A stretch of DNA of 10,824 nucleotides. Origin: Nanobdellota archaeon. Lineage in GTDB: Archaea; Nanobdellota; Nanobdellia; Woesearchaeales; JAUYGA01. This document shows, piece by piece, positions 1 to 5,637 of the stretch. The notes beneath the pieces were generated by a model. The model saw only the letters and a list, made by a program, of their open reading frames with translations, ran no database searches and was not told the origin of the DNA. A program made the position numbers and the translations under genes. The stretch is from positions 1 to 10,824 of the forward strand of contig JAUYGA010000054.1 of assembly GCA_030690755.1 (NCBI GenBank). The letters are read 5' to 3'. Every line of letters begins with the position of its first letter. The first letter of the stretch is position 1.

Positions 1-122
1 GTGGTTTCTCTGAAGACAAAAAAAGAACAGGTTGGAAAATTTTTCAAAAAAAGCCGGACAGAATTGATACTGCTAACTCATTAATTTACTTATGGCACAA
101 TTTATTCTGGCTAGGTAATTAA
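1..122 (+). CDS. 3' end of an unrecognised protein-coding gene (partial)
   Basis: Reading from base 3, an open frame runs 39 codons to a TAA at 120-122. The peptide has an ordinary composition: a basic stretch (KKRTGW), then IDTANSLIYLWHNLFWLGN at the C-terminus. Both arginines are AGA, as in the neighbouring genes. A competing frame from base 1 stops earlier, at TAA 82-84, and gives a less protein-like, Lys/Leu-rich tail. I therefore prefer the base-3 frame. I do not recognise the family. The stop lies 35 bases before the ATG of the next gene on the same strand, so the two could be co-transcribed. The start and most of the gene lie outside the window. Confidence 0.5.
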   Translation, partial: GFSEDKKRTGWKIFQKKPDRIDTANSLIYLWHNLFWLGN

Positions 123-157
123 GTTTTACTGTCCCACACCCCTAATTTCGTTTGAAT

Positions 158-1033
158 ATGAAATGTCCTCTTTGTTTTGAAAATAATGTGCATTTTTTTG
201 ATATTTATACTCAGGAAGCAGATAAGAAAAAATGTCGCGCATTAAAATGTAAAAAATGCGGCTTAGTTTATTTAGAGGACTATAAAAAAGACAGAAGTAA
301 GATCTATGGTGAGAATTATGCTGCGTGGAGTAAGTCTGAAGAAGCAACAGAACAACTTGTCGCTAAAGCCAAAAAAGAAGCATTTTCATACCAGCTTGGT
401 TTGCTCACTAAATTTTTCGATCCTAAAAATAAGAATTTGCTTGATATTGGAACAGGGAAAGGATATCTTCTCGATGTTGCAGCAAAGAAAGGCTTTGATT
501 GTTATGGTCTTGATATCTCAAAGTATGCTGCCAAGCATGCAGAAAAAAAGTTTCCAGGGAAGATATTTATTGGTTCTTTGTCTAAAGCAGGATATAAGCA
601 AAAATTTGATGTCATAACAATAACAGCTGTTATAGAGCATATCTCAGATCCATTATCTTTTCTGTCAGACATAAATAAAGCTCTAAAGCCTGGTGGTTAT
701 TTACTTGTAATGACTCCGAATACCAATTCATTAATTAAAAAAGTTATGGGCAAAAACTGGTTTCAGTATAAATATGAACATATAACTTATTGGAATAAAA
801 AATCTTTGAAATTTCTTCTTGGTAAATATGACTTTAAAATGTTAGTCTGCAAGAATAATATAAAAAGATTTAACCTTACATATTACAGTCTTTATTTTCA
901 GAGATATTCTCTGTTCGGGATGGAAAAAATATTTCTTTTTATTTACAAGCTCCTGCCAGAGTTTATCAAAAAGAGCTATTTTACAAACCCGCTTACTAGC
1001 GAGATATTGGTGGTTGCAAGAAAAAATAAATAA
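158..1033 (+). CDS. Zinc-ribbon class I SAM-dependent methyltransferase
   Basis: This protein of about 291 residues should transfer a methyl group from S-adenosylmethionine; the acceptor is unknown. Residue numbers count from the ATG at 158. Two CxxC pairs (CPLC 3-6, CKKC 31-34) form a rubredoxin-like zinc ribbon. A Rossmann methyltransferase core follows: motif I LDIGTGKG (95-102), an acidic residue in GLDIS (Asp119) that should bind the SAM ribose, an IEHI segment near 159-162, and LKPGGYLLVMTPN near 176-188. A HITYW segment near 208 is typical of methyltransferases encoded in polysaccharide and glycan clusters. A TTG at 152 in the same frame could add two residues. ATG 158 is preferred because it places the first Cys pair at the very N-terminus. 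No Shine-Dalgarno site is visible. Family confidence is high; substrate is unknown. Confidence 0.88.
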   Translation: MKCPLCFENNVHFFDIYTQEADKKKCRALKCKKCGLVYLEDYKKDRSKIYGENYAAWSKSEEATEQLVAKAKKEAFSYQLGLLTKFFDPKNKNLLDIGTGKGYLLDVAAKKGFDCYGLDISKYAAKHAEKKFPGKIFIGSLSKAGYKQKFDVITITAVIEHISDPLSFLSDINKALKPGGYLLVMTPNTNSLIKKVMGKNWFQYKYEHITYWNKKSLKFLLGKYDFKMLVCKNNIKRFNLTYYSLYFQRYSLFGMEKIFLFIYKLLPEFIKKSYFTNPLTSEILVVARKNK

Positions 1034-1053
1034 TTCTAACATTTTGATTATTA

Positions 1054-2946
1054 TTAATTATTTGAGAAAAACTGGTCAATCTTTTTTGTGAAGCTGATAT
1101 TATCCCATCTGAAAAACAAGAATAAGAAGAATATTGTGCTAAAAATAGTGATCCACAGCCCTATGATATAACTCTTAGGTGCATATGTTAGTACTATTTT
1201 CGTTGTATTTTCATTCACTTTTACACCTATCAAACCATTTCGTTCATAAACTGTATTGTCCATGCTTCCTTTAGCATTCCATCCTTTTTCATAATTTTGT
1301 GAAAGAATAAGCATATCTGAATCTGAAACTTTATCTACAACTAAAACAAAACCTTGGAAATCCATGCTTTCTATGTGTGCGTTGTTTAATGCTTTGTCCA
1401 ATAGTCTGTTTTCATTTATATCGCTTTCAAAGAAAACTTCCCCTCTATATTTAGGATTTTCTTGATAATTCATTATTGTGGAATTCCATATGATTTTGGC
1501 TTCGCCGCCTCTTTTAACATAAACCGAATCATAGCAATTTTTTGTACCGACTCCTCTTAAAAAGTTGATATAACTCTTTGAACCATATGTGCTTTCATAC
1601 ATTTGTGGAATAACTTTATCTTTTGTATAAGGATTTGACACTTCAGCAGCTTCTTCGTAATGGAATTGCTCGTTTTTAACATCTATTGGGGGAATTATGA
1701 ATCCTTCTTTGGATAATCCATAACTTACTCGGAACAGGCTTATTGCGACAAGAGCAAGTATTAGTATCACTATCGCTGTTGAAGCATTTTTTATATTTAT
1801 TTTTTTACTTATCTTTATACTTTCTAGTTTCTCAAATTTACTTAATAATTTTGCAGATATTAATGCAATACATAATAAAACAAAAATTTTGAATCGTGTT
1901 GGATGGTGCATTGAACTGAAAACAGGTAGGTGTTGTAGCAATCCCCAAAAGTTGATTATTAAATTTTGTCCGAATGTTAAAAATATGAAGATCAGACAGG
2001 CAATTATTAGAGGCCAATCTCTTTTGAACAATAAAAGACAACCTATTAAAAAGATAATTACAACAATTAATCCTATATACATAGAGTATTCAAACCAACC
2101 AGCAACTTGGTTTGGAAATTGATGATCATAAGCGCCTTGTTCTGAGTTTGTCAGACCTTGCCAGAATAAATTTAAGGTATACGCAGCCTGATTTTCAGAT
2201 GCTACATTTCTAGGGTTTTCTATAACATATGACATAACGGGAAAGATTTTAACAGCTACAAAAAATAAGATGATGATTGCTAGAAAAATAAAGGAAAGTA
2301 AAGGTTTTTTGTCCTTAGATTTTATAGTTAAAAGCACTGAAAAGATGCCTAAAAATAATACGCTAAATGCAATTCCATAGCTATGGCCTTCAAATAGCAT
2401 AAATGCAATTAAAAGGCCAGATATGATCAGAAATTTTATTTCTTTTTGTGCTCTTACAAAAAAATAGAATGCAAACGGAAACAGGCCATAAACAATATTC
2501 CAATAGTGACCCTCTACAAGATACGCAGAATAATATGATGAAAATGTAAAAACTAGAGGTACTAATAGTGCAGAAATTTTGCCTATTTTCAATTCTCGAG
2601 CCAAACAGTAACATCCTATACCTCCAAAAATCATTAAGAAAAGCATATTTAATTTAAGACCAATTATCTCTCCAAATAAGAGAATGGTTATGCTTAATGG
2701 GCTGATAAATGCCGCTTGTGGGTTGCTTATTAGAGGTCTGCCGCCGCATGAAAAAGGGTCCCAAAGCGGAACTTGGTGATTTTCGACCAAAGATTTTTTT
2801 AGAATTCCTGTCGAGACCTGGAAAAAGGACCAATCTCTTATTCCCCAATTATTTATATTTTGCAGAATCGGGAGATAAAATACTAATATTGATAATGAAA
2901 TCAGAATGATAAAAAAAAGTACCTTTTTGTTATGTTTTTCAACCAT
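1054..2946 (-). CDS. YfhO-like multi-pass membrane protein (GT-C-type)
   Basis: This 630-residue integral membrane protein has about a dozen hydrophobic segments up to residue ~407. A soluble, probably extracytoplasmic domain follows (~411-593), then one last transmembrane helix (~594-613). The first helix (9-29) is followed by an acidic site in the first outer loop (RDW, Asp38). Next comes WDPFSCGGRPLISNPQAA (62-79), the usual YfhO-type loop linking a WxPF start to a PQ-containing segment. HHPTRF (347-352) matches the conserved basic stretch before a late helix. Near the C-terminus, EKGWNAK (553-559) and TYAPKSYIIG (587-596) resemble the end of YfhO proteins. Members of this family are thought to be glycosyltransferases that use polyprenyl-phosphate sugars on the outer face. 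The ATG at 2946 is preceded by a TATA-like stretch about 29 bases upstream. The exact reaction is unknown. Confidence 0.8.
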   Translation of the reverse strand: MVEKHNKKVLFFIILISLSILVFYLPILQNINNWGIRDWSFFQVSTGILKKSLVENHQVPLWDPFSCGGRPLISNPQAAFISPLSITILLFGEIIGLKLNMLFLMIFGGIGCYCLARELKIGKISALLVPLVFTFSSYYSAYLVEGHYWNIVYGLFPFAFYFFVRAQKEIKFLIISGLLIAFMLFEGHSYGIAFSVLFLGIFSVLLTIKSKDKKPLLSFIFLAIIILFFVAVKIFPVMSYVIENPRNVASENQAAYTLNLFWQGLTNSEQGAYDHQFPNQVAGWFEYSMYIGLIVVIIFLIGCLLLFKRDWPLIIACLIFIFLTFGQNLIINFWGLLQHLPVFSSMHHPTRFKIFVLLCIALISAKLLSKFEKLESIKISKKINIKNASTAIVILILALVAISLFRVSYGLSKEGFIIPPIDVKNEQFHYEEAAEVSNPYTKDKVIPQMYESTYGSKSYINFLRGVGTKNCYDSVYVKRGGEAKIIWNSTIMNYQENPKYRGEVFFESDINENRLLDKALNNAHIESMDFQGFVLVVDKVSDSDMLILSQNYEKGWNAKGSMDNTVYERNGLIGVKVNENTTKIVLTYAPKSYIIGLWITIFSTIFFLFLFFRWDNISFTKKIDQFFSNN

Positions 2947-2970
2947 TTTTAAATAATTTGGCAGTCTCCA

Positions 2971-2979
2971 ATTTATTTT
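2971..2979 (-). promoter_or_regulatory. TATA-like box for the YfhO-like gene
   Basis: On the minus strand this reads AAAATAAAT. Its centre is about 29 bases upstream of the ATG at 2946, which fits an archaeal promoter giving a leaderless or nearly leaderless mRNA. The whole spacer is AT-rich, so the match is weak evidence. Confidence 0.3.
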
Positions 2980-2991
2980 AATTAAATTAGA

Positions 2992-3012
2992 TTATATAAA
3001 AATGTTTATAAA
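2992..3012 (+). promoter_or_regulatory. Promoter region of the second methyltransferase gene, two possible TATA boxes
   Basis: Two archaeal-type TATA candidates lie upstream of the ATG at 3037. TTATATAA at 2992-2999 would start transcription near 3020-3024 and leave a leader of about 15 bases. TTTATAAA at 3005-3012 is centred about 28 bases before the ATG and would give a leaderless mRNA. The second forms the core of the 18-bp palindrome. No Shine-Dalgarno sequence is visible before the ATG, which favours the leaderless option. Confidence 0.5.
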
Positions 3013-3017
3013 CATTT
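3000..3017. repeat. Perfect 18-bp palindrome in the divergent promoter region
   Basis: AAATGTTTA (3000-3008) is followed directly by its exact reverse complement TAAACATTT (3009-3017). The site lies between the divergently transcribed YfhO-like and methyltransferase genes. It overlaps one TATA candidate and lies just downstream of the other, a position where a dimeric regulator could block transcription. There is no loop between the arms and no T-tract, so a terminator is unlikely. Operator function is inferred from symmetry and position. Confidence 0.5.
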
Positions 3018-3036
3018 CTCTTATTCTACGTCTAGA

Positions 3037-3744
3037 ATGGATCAAATTGAAAAAGACTCAGGGTTGGATGAAGAAAATTTCTGGCATAAGTCAAAATTAG
3101 AACTGATAGATATTTTACTATCGAAGATTGAGAAAAAGAATTTGAAGATTTTGGTGATTGGTTGTGGTGTAGGAAATGATTTAGTTGCAATAAAAAAGTA
3201 TGCAAAAAAGCTGGTTGTCATAGATGTTAATAAAAAAGCTTTAAACAACATAACATTGGATTTGGTTAAAAAAAAGATGAATGCTTCATCTATGTCATTT
3301 AAAAATGAATCATTTGATGTCATACTATCTTTTGATGTTTTTGAGCATATAAAAAATGATAAAAGGGCATTTGATGAGTGTAGAAGAGTCTTAAAAAAAG
3401 AGGGTTTTCTTATTATGACTGTGCCTGCTTATTCAGCTCTTTACTCTAGTTATGATGTTATGTTAAAGCACTATCGACGGTATGATTTTTTAGATTTATC
3501 CAATAAAACAAAAAGTTTAAGAGTTGTTTACAAATCTTATTGGAATTGCATCTTGTTCTTGCCATTTTGCGTTGATCGGCTTTTTAAAAAATTTAAAAAG
3601 CACAAAGCTTATGGAACTATCAATCCTATTCTTAATAGATTGCTTTTTCGTTTGATGAATTTCGAGAATTTTTTAATTAAAAAAGGGTTGAGATTGCCTT
3701 TTGGCATGACTTTGTGTTTAATATTACAACCAAAATTAAAATAA
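3037..3744 (+). CDS. Class I SAM-dependent methyltransferase (Methyltransf_11-like)
   Basis: This 235-residue cytoplasmic protein is about the normal length for a single-domain SAM methyltransferase. The SAM-binding motif I is LVIGCGVGND (39-48). VVIDVNK (60-66) gives the acidic residue after strand 2. SFDVFEHIKND (98-108) is the post-I region, and LKKEGFLIMTVPAY (119-132) supplies the next strand. HYRRY (145-149) is a conserved feature of a methyltransferase subgroup often found beside polyprenol-linked glycan genes. An N-terminal FWHKS (15-19) probably caps the SAM pocket. The C-terminal third is basic and hydrophobic (~172-230), perhaps for membrane or lipid-substrate contact. The gene is divergent from the YfhO-like gene, with its own promoter region carrying a palindrome. 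The acceptor could be a sugar, a lipid carrier or a protein; the sequence does not say. Confidence 0.85.
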   Translation: MDQIEKDSGLDEENFWHKSKLELIDILLSKIEKKNLKILVIGCGVGNDLVAIKKYAKKLVVIDVNKKALNNITLDLVKKKMNASSMSFKNESFDVILSFDVFEHIKNDKRAFDECRRVLKKEGFLIMTVPAYSALYSSYDVMLKHYRRYDFLDLSNKTKSLRVVYKSYWNCILFLPFCVDRLFKKFKKHKAYGTINPILNRLLFRLMNFENFLIKKGLRLPFGMTLCLILQPKLK

Positions 3745-3828
3745 TTTCTGTGCTGCTTTTTTCTTAAGCCCTGCAAAGAGATATGTCTGGTAAGTTTGCT
3801 TATTGTAGTTCTTTCTTAGTTGATGCAT
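3736..3828 (-). other. Short antisense open frame, possible gene remnant
   Basis: A 30-codon minus-strand frame runs from an ATG at 3826-3828 to a TAA at 3736-3738 and overlaps the last 9 bases of the methyltransferase gene. The peptide begins MHQLRKNYNKQTYQ and ends GLKKKAAQKLF, a protein-like composition. It ends next to the left repeat of the degenerate insertion element, so it may be the tail of a gene cut by the insertion. I do not recognise it. No promoter or ribosome-binding site is visible. Confidence 0.18.
3757..3762 (+). terminator. Possible T-tract terminator after the methyltransferase gene
   Basis: A run of six T lies 12 bases after the TAA stop at 3742-3744. Archaeal RNA polymerase can terminate on short U-rich runs without a hairpin. 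The run is short, and T-runs are common in this AT-rich sequence. Confidence 0.3.
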
Positions 3829-3835
3829 AATAAGG

Positions 3836-3850
3836 GTACATGTTTAGCTT
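3836..3850 (+). repeat. Left terminal inverted repeat of the decayed element
   Basis: This 15-base sequence, GTACATGTTTAGCTT, is repeated in inverted orientation at 4099-4113 with one A/G difference. The match ends abruptly on both sides, as expected of a terminal repeat. Confidence 0.6.
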
Positions 3851-3894
3851 CCCTCTAAAATAGCAGGTCTTCAATCATTATGTTAGAACACTGA

Positions 3895-4086
3895 AAAGCT
3901 TATATTTTTAATCCATTTGCTGAACCTACAAATAATCTTGCTGAGCAACGGTTTCGTGAACCTATCGTTCAGCGAAAGATATTTGGAACATTGCGGAATG
4001 AGAAAGGAACGAGAATCATGGAAATTCTTTTCAGCATGATTACACACATGGAAGCAAGAAAAGGTTTCACCTTACCGAGCCCATGA
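3895..4086 (+). pseudogene. IS66-like transposase, C-terminal remnant
   Basis: The open frame after the TGA at 3892-3894 translates to 63 residues and ends at TGA 4084-4086. It contains EPTNNLAEQRFREPIVQRK followed by a Gly/Arg-rich NEKGTR segment and a hydrophobic helix (IMEILFSMITHME). This is the C-terminal signature of IS66-type DDE transposases, in which the Glu of NNxAE is the third catalytic acid. The two catalytic Asp residues and the N-terminal DNA-binding regions are absent. An in-frame ATG at 3880 followed by LEH and the TGA may be debris from a deletion junction. The fragment cannot encode an active enzyme. Assignment to IS66 rather than a related DDE family is likely but rests on this one motif. 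Confidence 0.65.
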
Positions 4087-4098
4087 TAAGCAAAATTT

Positions 4099-4113
4099 AA
4101 GCTAAACACGTAC
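4099..4113 (-). repeat. Right terminal inverted repeat of the decayed element
   Basis: AAGCTAAACACGTAC is the reverse complement, with one mismatch, of 3836-3850. It begins 12 bases after the transposase-remnant stop codon and 16 bases before the TATA box of the radical SAM gene. Confidence 0.6.
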
Positions 4114-4129
4114 AGAAAATAGAAACATA

Positions 4130-4137
4130 TTTAAATA
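4130..4137 (+). promoter_or_regulatory. TATA box for the radical SAM gene
   Basis: TTTAAATA matches the archaeal TATA consensus. It is preceded by a purine-rich AGAAACA that could serve as the BRE. A start site about 25 bases downstream falls near 4158-4162. That leaves a leader of about 10 bases containing AGGGGGA (4158-4164), a possible weak Shine-Dalgarno-like element 6 bases before the ATG at 4171. Confidence 0.5.
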
Positions 4138-4170
4138 AAAATAAGTTATGTTAGTCCAGGGGGAATTAAT

Positions 4171-5637
4171 ATGAGAATAGCTTTTATAGAGCCAGCAATA
4201 GCCCATGTTGAGCCATTAGGGATAGCTTATCTAATTCAAATACTTATAAATGACGGACATACTGTAAAATATTTTGAGTCACCACGTAAGGATTTCTTTA
4301 AGCGATTAAAAAAATTTAATCCCGACGTCCTGGCCTATAGTGTAACTACTGGAAAACATCGTTTGTGTAGAACACTTAATGCTTCGCTTCGGAAAAAAAT
4401 AAATGCTATTTCTCTGTTTGGAGGACCACATTGCACGTTTTATCCAGAATTTATTGAAAGCAGTAATTTGATTGATGGAATATGCAGGGGTGAAGGAGAA
4501 TTTGCTATTTCAGAACTATTAAAAAAGATGGAAAACGGAAAAAAATATACGAAAACAAATAACTGGTGGTTAAGAGTTGATGGTAAAATCTATAAAAATC
4601 CTGTGAGAAATAAAGTCAACGATTTAGATACGTTACCTTTCCCAAACAGAGATGTGATATATGTTGAAAATAAAGGATTAAGTCAGACACCAATAAAAAG
4701 AATAATTGCTTCAAGAGGTTGCCCTTTCAATTGCTCTTATTGTTTTAATAGGCCGTATAATGCTTTATATGCTGGCAAGGGAAAAGTTAATTCTCATCGT
4801 TCGCCACGTAATCTTATTGAAGAACTAAAAATCATTCAAAAAAAATATCCCTTCACGTTCTTAAAAATAGTTGATGATACTTTTGGATTTAATATGGACT
4901 ATGGAGAATTTGCCGAATTATATAAAACTGAAATTGGGCTGCCATTTATGTGTAATGTCAGACCTAATTTATTAAATGAAGATAAAATAAAAAATTTAAA
5001 AAAAGCAGGTTGTGTTGCTGTGACTATGGCTGTTGAATCAGGAAATGAATTCATTCGTAACAAAATTCTTAACAGAAATTTATCTGAAGAAATAATGAGT
5101 AAATCAATCATAACTCTAAAAAGAAATGGATTAAAAGTTTATACTCAAAACATTATTGGCAACCCTGGCGAAACATTTGAAATGGTTCTGGAAACATTCA
5201 AATTTAGTGCGAAACATCAGGTAGATTTTGCTGAATGTTTTCTTCTTACTCCTTTTTATGGTACAGACATATATAAGTATTGTGTTGAAAACAAATACAT
5301 TGAAGATGGAATAAATATAGATAATATGTCTCAATCTATTCAATTGGGATCATGTATTAAATTTAATTCAGCCAGAGAAAAAAAATATATGATTAATTTT
5401 CAGAAATTTTTTAGTTTTGGAGTAAAACACCCACAAATGTTGCCATTTATTAAAATTTTAATCAAACTGCCACCAAATAAATTATTTGTTCTTTTTAATA
5501 AACTCTATGATGCATGGAGAACAAGCCGAATTATAAAAGTCAAATTCAATATTGTAAATTTATTTTATGTAGTAAAAATGAATTTGGATCACATATTTAG
5601 TTACTTTATTAAGACCGATCATAATTCTAAATTTTAG
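4171..5637 (+). CDS. B12-binding-domain radical SAM protein
   Basis: This 488-residue protein has the two-domain layout of the cobalamin-binding radical SAM family. Residues 1-150 form a Rossmann-like B12-binding domain, with PLGIAYLIQIL (15-25), GGPHCTFYPEF (84-94) and a CRGEGE segment (105-110). The canonical DxHxxG cobalamin-ligand motif is not visible, as in many members. The radical SAM core starts at RIIASRGCPFNCSYCFN (177-193), whose Cys184, Cys188 and Cys191 bind the 4Fe-4S cluster. VESGNEFIR (288-296) and IIGNPGETFEM (328-338) are typical later SAM-contact elements. The ~90-residue C-terminal part is basic and hydrophobic. Relatives catalyse C-methylation, ring formation or other radical reactions on lipids, pigments and natural products. 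The substrate here is unknown, with a membrane lipid or glycan the contextual guess. The gene has its own promoter, and its 3' end overlaps the convergent GT2 gene by 11 bases. Confidence 0.88.
   Translation: MRIAFIEPAIAHVEPLGIAYLIQILINDGHTVKYFESPRKDFFKRLKKFNPDVLAYSVTTGKHRLCRTLNASLRKKINAISLFGGPHCTFYPEFIESSNLIDGICRGEGEFAISELLKKMENGKKYTKTNNWWLRVDGKIYKNPVRNKVNDLDTLPFPNRDVIYVENKGLSQTPIKRIIASRGCPFNCSYCFNRPYNALYAGKGKVNSHRSPRNLIEELKIIQKKYPFTFLKIVDDTFGFNMDYGEFAELYKTEIGLPFMCNVRPNLLNEDKIKNLKKAGCVAVTMAVESGNEFIRNKILNRNLSEEIMSKSIITLKRNGLKVYTQNIIGNPGETFEMVLETFKFSAKHQVDFAECFLLTPFYGTDIYKYCVENKYIEDGINIDNMSQSIQLGSCIKFNSAREKKYMINFQKFFSFGVKHPQMLPFIKILIKLPPNKLFVLFNKLYDAWRTSRIIKVKFNIVNLFYVVKMNLDHIFSYFIKTDHNSKF

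Larger units (their letters stand above)
3836..4113 (+). mobile_element. Internally deleted, decayed IS66-like insertion element
   Basis: The outer edges are GTACATGTTTAGCTT (3836-3850) and AAGCTAAACACGTAC (4099-4113), inverted copies matching at 14 of 15 positions. Between them only the C-terminal 63 codons of a transposase survive, ending 12 bases before the right repeat, as expected for an intact IS right end. The left repeat lies 44 bases from the surviving open frame, so more than 80% of a normal transposase gene is missing. No target-site duplication was found: the 8 bases on each side differ. The outer GTAC ends resemble but do not match the GTAA usual in IS66. At 278 bp it is the size of a MITE-like derivative that could only move with a transposase supplied elsewhere. 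Confidence 0.6.

Noticed and set aside
152..157. TTG at 152 as the start of the zinc-ribbon methyltransferase
   Set aside because: An ATG two codons later leaves the zinc-ribbon cysteines at the extreme N-terminus, as expected, and is the stronger start codon. TTG cannot be fully excluded.
126..347. Minus-strand 73-codon open frame and similar frames inside other genes
   Set aside because: These lie antisense to, or in other frames of, genes with clear domain motifs. They have no recognisable motifs and are expected by chance in AT-rich DNA.
3000..3017. Palindrome read as an intrinsic terminator hairpin
   Set aside because: There is no loop, no GC-rich stem and no following T-tract. It lies at the 5' end of the gene rather than after a stop codon.
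3828..4121. Target-site duplication flanking the decayed element
   Set aside because: The 8 bases left of 3836 (TAATAAGG) and right of 4113 (AGAAAATA) do not match, so any duplication has decayed or the ends are not exact.
3745..4170. tRNA or structured RNA gene in the 426-bp gap
   Set aside because: No cloverleaf signature was found. The gap is explained by the IS remnant, its inverted repeats and the radical SAM promoter.
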